Shown: positions 48,376 to 59,948 of the stretch, in pieces
Position numbering within the stretch: the first letter of the stretch is position 1
Layout of the letters: every line of letters begins with the position of its first letter
Program-made: the position numbers and the translations under genes
Assembly (NCBI RefSeq): GCF_021869535.1
Contig: NW_026262723.1
Coordinates: 85,624,324-85,688,323, forward strand
Source of the DNA: Mytilus californianus
Lineage: Eukaryota > Mollusca > Bivalvia > Mytilida > Mytilidae
Direction: 5' to 3'
Length of the DNA stretch: 64,000 nt
Notes under the pieces: model-generated
What the model was told of the DNA's origin: nothing
Seen by the model: only the letters and a program-made list of their open reading frames with translations
Database searches by the model: none

Positions 48376-51300
48376 TTATACTATTGAAGATACTGATCTG
48401 TAATTCTGTATGTTGATTGTTCTGAAAAACAAAGAGATAATGGAGATGAAAATTTTGAAAAAGATGTAAAGTGAACATCAAAAAGTATATATGATCCTTA
48501 CAATTTCAGTTTGATAATACAAGAATGTGTTTCAACATTTAAGAAGTTTGTTGAGTAAGCTATAGTTAAATGATAATTTGTTATGTGTATAAATTGATTT
48601 GTAGGGTTATGTCCATGAGACAGCTACCCTACAAAAACAAACCTGGGAAAACAGATGCCACACAATTTGTTCACTAACTAGGGAAAATTAAGTGTAATTT
48701 GGGCATTTTCAGACTATTTTTGGTTAGAAGTATTTTTGAGAGAATGATTTGCACTGAGCAATGATAAGCTTTAAAAACTTTTTTTCTGACAAGTTTAAAA
48801 ATGTTATTTTTGAAAATATTTATAACTTATTTCTGGTACCTGTAATTAATTTACAATATAAGGATATAATACACTACTGTGCAACTGTGGCTGAAAATAA
48901 TGTGTTCAAAATATAAGAATTGAATAAAACTTCTTGTCCTTAAAAGGAAAGTTATGTATAATTTTTGTTTATTTACCTCATAACATTTTGATCCACTATA
49001 GAAACAGAAGGTGTAGTTTTTGGACCTTGTGATGGGACAAATATTTTTCCACTCTTGTTGACTACATTGACTGGTCGGTGTATTTTCATCTTATAAGGAT
49101 CAGCTGAGTGTGATGGGTAAGGATCAAAGGTTCCAGCTTTACATCCAGCAGGCTACAAAAAAAATTTCCATATTAAGAAAAAAAATAAACTTGTGTGACA
49201 TTTAATACCATAGCGAAATAAGAGGTTGTTTAAACGCATGAAGAGAAAGACCTTCACAACCCTCTTGACCATCAAATCTGCAGTGGTCTCAACCCATTTG
49301 TGGTCAGTCAACTTTATGATTTTATTAAAGATGAATAAATATTGAGTGTTTGTTTTAAGATAAACATGCCAGTATACAAATATACCACATTTCCAAATTA
49401 TGAAATGATTCATACTTTTGTCAACCCATCGTTTATTTCAACTTGTCTTCTGATTGTTCACAGCTCTTCATTGGTCAAAATTAAATCATAACATTAGATA
49501 TCTTTGCTTTTTACCATTAAAAAAATATTAATGATGGTCTTATAGAAAGAACATGTTTATTGTTTATCTACCGTAAAGGATAAAAATATTGAAGTCATAA
49601 TAAAAACATAGAATATTGATGTAAAATATACTTCAAAACATAAACCCTGAAGAATTTTTAGCAGAAAAATTTAACCCTTCATTGAACAAAACAGAAAAAA
49701 AAAGAAATTACCTGGTACCATATTTGTAGTTGGAGGCAGAATAGTAATTTTCATGTATACAAAATGTTTTATATAGTTTCTGTCCACATCAATTTCTCTA
49801 CCTTTTTGTTGATTATTAGTGTATTTAATGTGAAAACTTTAAAATAATCAATATGCTTACTCTCTTTCCAGGAGAACTTGGTTTGAATTTTGGACCATCC
49901 AATTTCTTTGTAATAGATGCTGATCCTTTTCTTGACATTGGTTTGTCTGTGTGATATGGATTGGAATCAAAGTAAGATTTTGGATGCATATTCAGTTTAA
50001 ATGAATCTCCTTTCAATGCAGCTTTATGTGCAGCAAGTTCTTTCTGTGAAAATGTATAGCACAAAAACAATGTTAAATCAATAGAAAAAAGTTTTAAAAC
50101 CTATGCCTTTTATAATACTTTAATATCCTTTTATCTATTATTTGAAATTATGTTTTATTGTGAACCAAATGAAACTTTTCATCTCCTATTGGTCAATCTA
50201 TTAAAACTTTTGTCAGTTCTATTGTCCTATTGAATAAATATAAAAGCTATTGTTCTATGCAATCTATTCACTGGGACCTTGAAATTTCTTTTAAGAGAAA
50301 TCCATCACTATTTGATTAATTTACCTGAGTAAAAAAAATATCTTCTAAATAGATGAAAATACATGTTTTACACTCACAAAACTGCATGTGATCTTGTATT
50401 TATTTAGTATCAATAATATATTTTCAATAAGATCAATATAAACACTGATTTAATTATAAAAAGTTGATTTCTGACAAACTTTTTAGCATTGTTCCTATTG
50501 ATTTTTTTGCTTTTTTTTGTTTAGTTATAGAATACATTTAAGAAGACCGTAATTTAAACATCGTCATTTTCCAGTTTTTATTTGTGTGAAGATTTTGTCA
50601 GAAATCAACTTTTAAACAATGTTTGAATCAGTTTACATTCAACAGATTGAAAATATATTATTGATATTGAATAAATACAACATCACAGGCAGTTTTGTGA
50701 GTGTAAAACATGTATTTCAATCTTTTAGAAGATATTTTTTTTACTCAGGTAAATTAATCAATAAGTGATGGATTTCTCTTAGAAGAAATTTAAAGGTCCC
50801 AGTGAAAAAACTGCACAGAGAACACTAGCTTTTGTGTATATTCAATGGGACAATAGAACTGACAACAGTTTAGATAGATTGACCAATAGGAGATGAATCT
50901 GTGGAAAAGTTTCATTTGGTTTGCAATAATATGTAAAAACAAGAACATGGTTTCGATGTTCTCTGTCACCTTTTATCAATTTTATGTTCTTATCAATATC
51001 TTAAAATGGGAGGTGCACAAAGGTATTTTGAATGAAAGATTCTGTTAAAATTTCATTTAAACCCTGACAATATAAGGATACGATATGCTTATCCCCTCTA
51101 ATAGGCAGGAAAAGTTGGAAACCTCATAAGTAATTTGGATTTAAACTAAAATAAAAGGTGCACAGTAGAAGTATTCAAGAAATGTTTAATAACAGTTTTA
51201 CTGAAATCCACTTTACTCAAATCTGTTTCAATCTAAATACTTTCCATATAAAAATAAGGGTACAATTTATATACACCCTAAGAAACCTTCAATGTGTAAA

Positions 51301-54300
51301 AAAATTCAAAGAACAACTATGGAAATCTTTTTTACAAATCCTACTAATAGATGACAATCATAAACAAGAATGCACATGTTGTTGTGCTTAGCATACTACA
51401 CCTGTAGTTAAAAGTTTCGGAAAACAGGAAGAAGCTATCTGAAAGATCCAAAAAGCACACACACTTAGCATAGGAGAATGAGGTTGAAATGGTTTAAAAG
51501 CAAAACAGTTTAGGGTACATTTTCTATTTTCAGATCAGTTAAAGTTTTTATAAAAATAGGGATATGTGGTATAATTGCCAATGAGACAACTATCCACCAA
51601 AATTCAAATAAAGTGGATGTAAGCAAGTTTATAGGCAACGGTATGACCTTCAACAATGAAAAAACCCATACCGTATGGTCGCCTATAAAAAGCCCCGGCA
51701 TGAAAAATGTGAATCAATTCAATTGAGCAAACTAAAGGCCTAATTTATAACAAAACAATTTACAAAAAAAAACAAATGGTTATTTTGAATGAAATGATGG
51801 TGTTTTTTTCTCTCACAAAACATTTAAAGGCAACAGACCAGAATTAAATTATGATTGAAATTCTTGTTAACTACAATATTAATATTGATCCTTTTTTATT
51901 TAGTATCAGAGAAAAAGTGGTTATTTTTTTCTTAGCGCATTAAGGGTATCAATCAAATTAATTATCTGATATACTAAATTTAATTAGAAGAGCCTCAGTT
52001 ATGAAATAATAGATTTGTAATTAATTACATTATAATTTGATGGAACAAGAATTTTCTGATTAATATATTCTACATTTAATACTTTTATACACAACCTCAG
52101 GGTAGATTCTTAAGAATGCATCAATGATTAAATATAATGCAAGATTACAAACCTGCATGGTCACAGTTCAGTCTTGCTATTATTTTATTTTTTTACTAAG
52201 TTTAAACAGTTGCTGTAATATACTTAATAAATTACACTTGTTCTGCACATTCTTTCGAGGATAACATGAACAAATATTACCTTAGTTATCTCCCTTGCTC
52301 TGCTATAGGAATCACCTTGGTACTTAGGATAATCTCCAAGAGTTATACCGATATAGCTAGAAAACACACACAGTATCAACAGCAAAAGCAAAAGCAGTTA
52401 AAAGAGTTATTGTTAAATAAAAAGTGACAATAGAAATCTCATGTTTTCAGACACATAATTATCGAAGTTTTTCATTGACATTTTATCTTTATTCTACTGA
52501 AATTTATCAGCTGCAAGGCTGTCTGATACATGCCTTCTAATTTTATAACATTTAATGTTATATATTAATTCGTGAAGTTTAAAAACAAGATTATATTTTC
52601 TTTTTCAAAAAAAAAAAAAAAAAACGAAAAGAAGAACAAGAGAACTTTAGGTTAAAACATGATATTTCTATTCATTACAGGCATCATATTTTTTTTAATC
52701 AAAATCAAAGACACACAAAATGTGACATACAATTAAAGTGATCTTGCACCAAACAAATGATCAAAGTTGAACTTCAACTTCAGATTATATAAATGAACTT
52801 AATTTTAAAACAACATTTGTTTGGTACATATTTTCTCACAACACAAGACATATATGTCACAAGAGGAAAGCATGGATAAGATTACAATACACAACATGTA
52901 GTATTGTTAGCAAGTTAATGTTACAATGTGATTGTAACAAACCTTCGTTATATCCTTATGAACTTCATAAGGTTCATTTTGATACTTTGGATAATTCCCA
53001 AGTGTTACACCAAGATACCTGAAATTTTATCAAACATGGTAATGGAATATCATTGATTTCAGAATAATTACAGTGGGTTAACATTTTTTATGGTCCATAA
53101 TTTTCTATTGGCTAAACATGACTCAGATCAATTTAGAGCTAGACAGATTGTCTATTGAATTTTAACGACCGTGCAAGACCCTCATGGGTAGTCGTTTGTT
53201 AAAAAAACAAACTTGTCGTATTGAATTTGTTGAACACCCTATGTTGACTTCTACATTCATTAGGGGACTTTTTGTGTTGTTGGTTTGCTGTCACATTAAT
53301 TTTTACCCCACATTTCCTTTTATTCTTATCATCATGTTGTAGACACAAATATTTAAAAGATATGAAAATCATTTTAATTTAAGCACCATACATAAATAAA
53401 TAATACATAATGTCAATATGTAAATATAATTGAATAAAATTAATACTATTAATCACTTAATATAATCATTCTAATTAGAATGATTGATTGATTGCTGCTT
53501 AACTTATATCACATTTTTTTTTATCAATATTCTGTTACCTAGTTCACTTAATAGTTAACTAAATTAGCATTGGTACACAATTTTTTTTTTTTTACAACAA
53601 AGGTTTCAGCCATTTTATAATTTCTTACCCAAATCCTGTTCCCCTCTTTCCTGGATTTGTCATAAAATTCTTCCCTGAAGTTTTATGTGGTTTTCCTGGT
53701 CTAGCCTGCGGACTCAGTGCACCAATTGGACCACTTAATGTACCATAATGACTTCCTAATCCAGACCTGAAATTATAACCAGACATATAATCATTGCTTG
53801 CCGGATTCAAGGTATATAAAATGCTACATGTACATGTATGTCAATTCTAGGAATGTGTAAATAATTTGTTTTAATTGTTAAAATCACCTCTATACATGTA
53901 TGTATTTTGTGCTATTTAGTTACAATCTCGTTGAAGCAGAACCATAATCATTTGAATTGAATACATGTAGATGAAATATTTTCATTACATAATTACAATT
54001 GCTTTTAATGCAGCTGACAAATTTTCACCAGTAGATTTACGACCTGATTTTATTTTACCCATCGGTATTGTAAAAGTGCAAAGCTTCTTGGATAATCACA
54101 GTTATAGGAATTTTGCTAAAATCCTGTTATATAATGTTTTATGAAGTAAATTACTTGATTGATAAATGGCAGCCTCACGACCTGTTTCAAATATTACATA
54201 CACATTCAGACAATCATATATATTATTATATGAATTTGAAACTGTCTCAGCGAATCAAATATTAGATACTTGTATTGGTGAAGGAATCTAACATATGTCA

Positions 54301-56120
54301 TAGATTAATACCAGACATTATGGTACATCTATTAAATATTTGAGGTCAAATTTATTGTTTATAAAAATTATTTAAAGCAAAAAATCCTTCATTTCCTTGG
54401 CCTATAAATATACATGTAGATGAGTATCATTTTCAAAACTTTACTTGATATTTCCAGGCAAACTATAAAAAACAATAATTAATTCTAACATCCCTTGTGT
54501 AAATAAGCTTTAAAATTACAGTACATACATTTTCTTATCACCACTACTTGGTAAAAATGCACTTTTTACTATATTTTTCTGAGCTTCTCTAAGTCTGTGC
54601 TGCCGTCGTAGTTTGATTGGATCCGAATATCCTTCTGATTCAAAAACTCTACCAAATTTATCTGTAAAATATCCTGCTTGTAATGCTGATCTTTCCTTAC
54701 TCCCTCCAGGCAACATCTGTTTGCCTTTTTGTGAAGCGTCATTGAATGCCACTACAAACAAATGTTGAAAAAGGTAAAATATGTAAGTAAGGAAGTTTTT
54801 TTTAAATACAAAAAAAAGTACAATAGAATTACCGATCTTTTATTTTCCTTATTTTACATATAAGTTAATTTAACAGAATTCAATATACAAACAAATATTT
54901 TGTTTACATTGTGAACTAAAATTGTTTTTCTTATTGTAATTCAGATGTCCATTAGGCCACAACAAGTTGATTTCTAATTGTTTAGAATTTGTCAGCAGAA
55001 AAAGATGTAAGAATTCGAGCTGTTGCAAATGACAGCAATTTAAACACATCAATCATTTTCAGAGATAAAACACCTCAAAGTTAATTTACTAAAAAACTAA
55101 CAGATGTAAATAATGTGAATGTGATCACTCATCCCAAATAAAGGCAAAATTAATAAAAATTATTTCATTTAGGTATTGACAAGCTAGTAAGGGCGATAAT
55201 TACTATAGAAAAAATGACTTAAGAAGGTACTACATGTGTATCCACATCACTCTTAGATAGGAACGCTAAGAGACAAAAGTTTTGATTCCAATCTTGGTAT
55301 TTTCTTCATGGTGACCAGGTCTTTTTATTCCACTCTTTCATAACAACTATTTTTTAATGTAGAACTTCAATACTGTCAGAGATATACAATGTAGGATGTT
55401 ACAGGCAACATCAAACCTTTGTTGTTATTAATATGCCTTACCAGGTGGTCAATACAAAAATGAAGTAATTGCAAAAAAGGAACCCTAAAACTAAATAACT
55501 GATTTATTCATGCAATGATCTCCCAAGGCTGTTTTAATGCTAGTATTTCACTGCTGTTCTATTTGACAGAAAACTGCTAACCGCTAACTGGTTTGTAAAG
55601 ATATTGACAAATATAATGTTTACCCATGTTAAAATTAAATGAGCAAAGAGCATGACTGTTATTGACTAAAAAGAATTATATTATTAATATTTCTTCAATA
55701 AAATATGGTGGTAGAAAGAATCTGTGACACTTCTGTTGTGACATCAAAATTTTACTGAAGCTTCTGTCATTTCCAGTAACGGCAGACAAATAGTGATAGC
55801 GATAAGGGGTATTAATATGGATACACAGTACGAGTCTCAGAACTACTCTGTTTAGTCTGTTAATTTCATTTTTATACAGTTGCCACCTACAATATATGTG
55901 AGTAAAGAACCAGTGAGAAGAAAATGTCTTAACATGTGAGACAAATATATTACAAAATACTCTCCAGTATTAAGAGAGACACCTGCAGATATTAAACAGT
56001 TACAAGTATTTGTGACAATATCATACTTTGATTGGCTGATTTATATTTGTCTCCAATTGTGACATATCCCATTTCCTGGAACAGACCAATTCTGTCCATA
56101 TCATTCTTCTTATCTCCCAT
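48376..56120 (-). CDS. CFAP96: CFAP96 (C4orf47-type) cilia- and flagella-associated protein, complete, 7 coding exons
   Basis: Exons in transcript order: 56027-56120 (ATG at 56118-56120), 54529-54751, 53629-53766, then 52943-53018 or 52281-52356, then 49861-50043, 48977-49152, 48376-48421 (stop 48376-48378). The spliced length of 936 nt gives 311 residues; the human protein has about 309. Matching landmarks are DRIGLFQEMGYVTIGDKY, KQMLPGGSKERSALQAGYF, GLGSHYGTLSGP, NPGKRGTG, FKLNMHPKSYFDSNPY, KFKPSSPGKR, AGTFDPYPSHSADPY, and a short C-terminus of the NYxxSS type. The family is a ciliary and centrosomal protein of low complexity, linked to motile axonemes (family knowledge). No catalytic motif is expected. 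All borders are GT-AG and phases agree. The gene ends about 4.7 kb from the convergent USP7 3' end. Earlier in-frame ATGs were not seen. Identity is strong because both ends and all blocks match in order. Confidence 0.93.
50157..50929. repeat. Large imperfect palindrome, arms ~330 bp
   Basis: Left arm 50157-50480 (from GTGAACCAAATGAAACTTTTC to AAGTTGATTTCTGACAAA) is the inverted copy of 50592-50929 (from TTTTGTCAGAAATCAACTTTT to GAAAAGTTTCATTTGGTTTGC), with a spacer of about 110 nt. Mismatches and small gaps occur. In the CFAP96 intron 50044-52280. Probably a foldback MITE; no clear target duplication. Confidence 0.75.
51556..51750 (+). repeat. GATGTGGTATG dispersed repeat, copy 3
   Basis: GGGATATGTGGTATAATTGCC, ATGAGACAACTATCCACC, GACCTTCAACAATGAAAAAACCC, CTATAAAAAGCCCCGGCATG. 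In the CFAP96 intron between exons 4b and 5. Confidence 0.5.
52281..52356 (-). CDS. CFAP96: CFAP96 alternative exon 4b
   Basis: 76 nt, acceptor ...TTTTCTAG before 52356 and donor GTAATA after 52281. It encodes 25 residues including YIGITLGDYPKYQGDSYS and ending REITK. I count 14 of 25 residues identical to exon 4a, with the shared part at the start and end and the NEPYEVHKD / GDSYSRARE stretch different. Same length and same phases as 4a, 586 nt apart. Both joinings to exons 3 and 5 keep frame. Confidence 0.83.
52943..53018 (-). CDS. CFAP96: CFAP96 alternative exon 4a
   Basis: 76 nt, acceptor ...TTTCAG before 53018 and donor GTTTGT after 52943. It completes a Gly codon begun by the previous exon and encodes 25 residues including YLGVTLGNYPKYQNEPYE and ending DITK. 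It is the first of two similar exons in transcript order and corresponds to the single human segment around YANITIG. Phase in needs 2 nt from upstream and phase out is 0, exactly as in exon 4b. The GTTTGT donor is weaker than the GTAATA of 4b, so inclusion may be regulated. Confidence 0.85.
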
Positions 56121-56387
56121 CTTCAATCTGTGTGTATATCACAATATGCCTAATCTAAAAAAAAGTCTCCCTCACTGCACTTCACGAAGCTTTCCTCTAC
56201 TAATATCCTGTGGTTTCGAAAGAATTTTACTTTGTTAGCCGCAAAATTTTAGCTCAAATTATTTTATATTATTGAAATCTCATTCAGAATCGATTCTGAT
56301 ATTTTTTGTGCATCAATACTGTTTGTTTAATGCACGAAAACTTCAATTTTATCCTAAACAGGAGAATTATCTTCCATTGTGTGAACA

Positions 56388-56401
56388 ATTGCTATGGAGA
56401 T
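56388..56401 (-). promoter_or_regulatory. Candidate RFX X-box upstream of CFAP96
   Basis: ATTGCTATGGAGAT fits the X-box pattern RYYNYY-N2-RRNRAC at 11 of 12 defined positions (last base T instead of C). It is an imperfect palindrome, lies about 268 bp upstream of the CFAP96 ATG, and sits in a local GC-richer patch (56380-56470). RFX factors drive ciliary genes through such sites (established). That this copy works is inference. Confidence 0.4.
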
Positions 56402-56671
56402 TTCCGCTAGGGGCTACAGCGGATATCCGGTTGATTAAAGGGAGATCATTCCCGCCGTTATATTTTTTAGCAAGTTAGTGTACTTTCGGTTTGCCTCTTT
56501 AGTATTCATAGACGATTAAGCTGTAGGTATCCGTAATTCTATGTAAGCTCTAAGGTAAAGTTGTAATTACCATTTTGTAGGATATTTATATTCAAATAAT
56601 ATCATGTGTCAGAACATAGTTTATATTATTGCTATCTCTATTTCAGTATTTGCATCATTCTATAATTTATC

Positions 56672-58226
56672 ATAGCATAGAATAGAATATTTTTAATTTC
56701 CCAAATTACAGGGCCCATAAAGGGCATAAAATCAGATACAATTGATTTACATAATTGGTAACAACAACAATAATAGTCACTTGAAAATATATATTTAGTA
56801 TATTAGCATTGGTCAGAATCAGAGCCAAAAACCACATATATATATTGTGAATAAAAGAATAAAATTACATTATATGCATTCATTCTCAAATCATTTACTT
56901 GACTTAGTGTCAATATGCATACCTGATCTCCTTAATTCAAAACAGTCACAAATATAACAGCCCAGTTTTTCCATAAGAGTTACATTTTCTTGAGTCAAGA
57001 GCCATAAAAATTTAGATTTATTTAAATTTTTTAAATTATAACAATTGTCAGATATGTATCGAAAAAAGTCTTCCCTTTGAGTATCATAAAGAGGACATTC
57101 TAACAAAAAATGAAGCTCATCTTCAACTTTACCAAGTGAGCAATTTGAACAAAGACGCTCAGATCTTTCTATATATTTTTTTGAATATCTGTCTGTCTCA
57201 ATTTTTAAAGAGAGAGCACTTATTTTTAATTTACAAATTGACTGTCTTTTTTTAAAATCCTGTAGTTCTAAATATTTTTCTTTTTTAAAACAATTTTTTA
57301 TAGAAAAATAAGTACCAAGCTTCCCTTTTTCAGAGTTAATTGTTTGATACTTCAGTCTATTCCAAAATGTTAAATAACTTTCACATAGTTTATTTTTAAC
57401 ATACTGACATAAAGAACCAATTGATTGGTCAAAATTTGGTAAATCAATCTCTCTCTGAATATAATCTATACTAGAGTACCATGTATTTCCATTAGAAATA
57501 TGTAATTGTTTACAACATATGAATGCATCAAATAATAATCCTTCTTTCAAACCTTCCAGTCTATGACAATATTTTAACATTGATAAAATTATAGTAAAAT
57601 AAATAGGAAATCTACCAAGCTCTGACATCACAGCTATGTTACTGGACTTTCTGTTTACACCAAGAATATATTTCATAAATTTGTTATGAGCTTTTTCAGA
57701 GGAATCCTGACCAAAAACTTTTTCCAATATATAATCATTATCTTTTTTACATGCAGCTGAATCAGTACGAAACATTCCCCATATTTCACTGCCACATAAT
57801 AGTATCGGTTTAACTGTATGATCATAAAGATGTAAAAAAGTGGCAATACTAGGGTTAGATGATGACAAGCATCTCTGTAGCTTAAAACATGCTTTTAAAG
57901 ATTTGTTGTATAATTCATCTTTACACTGCTTGAATATACCACTAGATGTAAATGTGATTCCAAGATATCTATATAATTTTGCACATTCAATCTCTTTACC
58001 TCCAAAATGTAAACAGCATTTTAAGAATTTTCCTGGCTTGTTAAAAATTATACTTTTTGTCTTTTTTAGATTAACATCAAAACACCATTCTAAACAATAT
58101 TCATGTAACATATTAATTCTCTTTTGCAAACCTTCCTGTGTTTCTGAAAAAATTACGACATCATCAGCATACATAAGACAATCTACTCTACGGTTATTAA
58201 TAGTTACTGGATCAGGACATGACAAA
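56672..58226 (-). mobile_element. 5'-truncated LINE (non-LTR retrotransposon)
   Basis: The - strand carries the last part of a LINE: open reading frame, short 3' UTR, and an end of the form GGGCCCTGTAATTTGGGAAATT followed by ATTCT-like repeats (56672-56720), as is common for mollusc LINEs. The upstream side stops abruptly inside the reverse-transcriptase domain at about 58226, next to the GTGGGGCG element, with a TAG in frame. Truncation at the 5' end is the usual result of incomplete target-primed reverse transcription. Whether it was truncated on insertion or cut by the neighbouring element is unclear. It sits about 550 bp upstream of the CFAP96 start. Confidence 0.8.
56891..58225 (-). pseudogene. 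Reverse-transcriptase C-terminal half of a LINE, open but lacking its start
   Basis: 444 codons without a stop. There is no real start codon; the frame opens at TTG behind a TAG. The catalytic motif MYADDVVIF (YADD codons 58160-58171) is followed by the usual LINE thumb signatures KTKSIIFNKPGK, YRYLGITF and GSEIWG. A C-terminal CSNC-x8-ELHFLLEC zinc-knuckle-like motif lies near 57120-57165. The fingers, the N-terminal palm and the endonuclease are missing, so it cannot move by itself. The uninterrupted frame suggests a recent insertion. A clade assignment (jockey/CR1/L2-like) cannot be made from this half. Confidence 0.82.
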
Positions 58227-58248
58227 AACTATGTATCTGTGGAAGCAG

Positions 58249-59680
58249 GACAAATCGCCCCACTGGAAAATCGCCCCACACCAAATCGCCCCACTTTTAA
58301 AAAACTCGCCCCAAACTGGTTTACCAACTCGCCCCACTTGTGAAAAGGGTTAAATCCCGTTAATTTTTCTCCTGCCAACTCGCACCACTTAATGAAAAAA
58401 GGTAAAATCTAGATGAATAATTCTTTTATTCATAAGTGGGGCTAGTTAGTAGTCTTTAATTCTGTACATACTTTTATTTATCAGTGGGGTGAGTTGGCAG
58501 ACATAAATTCAACGGCATTACTTCCTTTTTCATAAGTGGAGCGAGTTGGCATGACTCAATTCATTAGGACTTTTCTATTTTTCACAAGTGGGGCTAGTTG
58601 GCATTCAACAGGTCAGGAATAACCACCAATTGGTGGATTATACCTCAATTGACGTATAATCCACCAATTGACATATAATGGTATAGACCAATTGATGTAT
58701 AATTCTTTGTTTTTCAAAGCAAATTATTCAACCAAAATGGAGCATTGTTTTCTTAAAACCATATTATTGTATGAAAACATGTCAAACATTCCTAGTTTAG
58801 TATAGTGACATAACATATTGCATTTAATCAATAATTGTATTTGCTGTTTCTTCTATTGTTATCTTGTCAATTCTTGATTGGCAAATTTACCACTAATCAC
58901 CTGTCAATGGACATCAATACTGTCTGCAGTCATGTGATTATGAGTACAACTCCACAGGTGAATGGAGCTCTTTGTTAATACTTGACTTTCATTATTAAAA
59001 GTCAATCATGGTCAATAGTATAGATGTTTCAACAAAAGAATTGTTGTACACATGCATTCTCAAGAGATGCAGCAGGCTTTGACAAAACTGAAACTTTCGG
59101 AGGACTCAATAATGGTCATAAAATAGGTTGTAAGTTGCAAAATGATGCTCCTATCTCACACTAGCATTTTATAACAAAAAACTTGCATTATATGTCAATT
59201 GGTCTATACCAATATATGTCAATTGGTTGATTATACGTCAATTGAGGTATAATCCACCAATTGGTGGTTATTCCTGACCTGTTCAATGCGCAGAAATACT
59301 GATACTCACTTCTTTCTGCTTTATTTCAACAAAAAGAAAAGAACTACAAAAACATGTTTATCTAAGGTTTTTATAGGTATTGATTTTATTTATAAGTGGG
59401 GCAGGAACATAGATATACAACGGGATTGCATCTTTTTTCATAAGTGGGACGAGTTGGCATTACTAAATTAATCGTGGTTTATCTATTTGTCATGAGTGGG
59501 GCGAGTTGGCAGACCTTATTTCAGCGGGATTTTAACCCTTTTCATAAGTGGGGCAAGTTATCCAACCTATTTTCAATGGAATTTTACCCTTTTTCATAAG
59601 TGGGGCGAGTTGGTAAACAAGAGTGGGGCGAGTTGGTGAAAAAGTGGGGCGATTTGCCAGTGGGGCGATTTGTCATGGAT
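58249..59680. mobile_element. Foldback-like element built of ~52-bp units with a GTGGGGCGAGTTGG core
   Basis: The ends are inverted: left starts ACAAATCGCCCCACTGG, right finishes CCAGTGGGGCGATTTGT. The outer left end carries the core as CCAACTCGCCCCACTT; the inner left and all right units carry it as AAGTGGGGCGAGTTGG. Units of 50-52 bp begin near 58431, 58480, 58531, 58583 and again at 59391, 59439, 59491, 59543, 59595. No ORF and no clear target duplication were found. The middle is occupied by a younger MITE (58609-59281). I do not recognise the family. Confidence 0.6.
58609..59281. mobile_element. 673-bp MITE with ~95-bp terminal inverted repeats and TTCAA target duplication
   Basis: The left end CAGGTCAGGAATAACCACC and its near-perfect inverted copy at the right extend about 95 bp (58609-58703 and about 59187-59281). 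TTCAA flanks both sides (58604-58608, 59282-59286). The ends contain the self-complementary CCACCAATTGGTGG and repeated CAATTGACGTATAAT-type units. No coding capacity, so it is non-autonomous. It inserted into a unit of the GTGGGGCG element. The superfamily is not assigned. Confidence 0.75.
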
Positions 59681-59948
59681 TCTTATCTGTTTGCCCCACA
59701 AGGGCTCTGAATTGGAAATAAAATATGTTTAATGTTTATTATACCAGAAGTCCACAAGAGGAAGTGTGCAACCCGCTATATAGTAAGGCGATTACATTGT
59801 CCCCCGTACTGTGATTGAAACGGGATTAATTACTTTTAATAGTAACAAAAATCAATGGCCAAATTTTTTGCAATGCATTCTGGGTAGAGATAATTTATGT
59901 ATAACACCCCGCGAATTAATAAACGCACTGTCTCATAGAAAGATAGAA

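Noticed and set aside
56891..58225. LINE ORF as a complete host gene
   Set aside because: It lacks a start codon and begins within the reverse-transcriptase palm, with a LINE-type 3' end nearby.
57840..58343. 167-codon + strand ORF
   Set aside because: Antisense shadow of the reverse-transcriptase frame, and it continues into the CGCCCCAC repeats.
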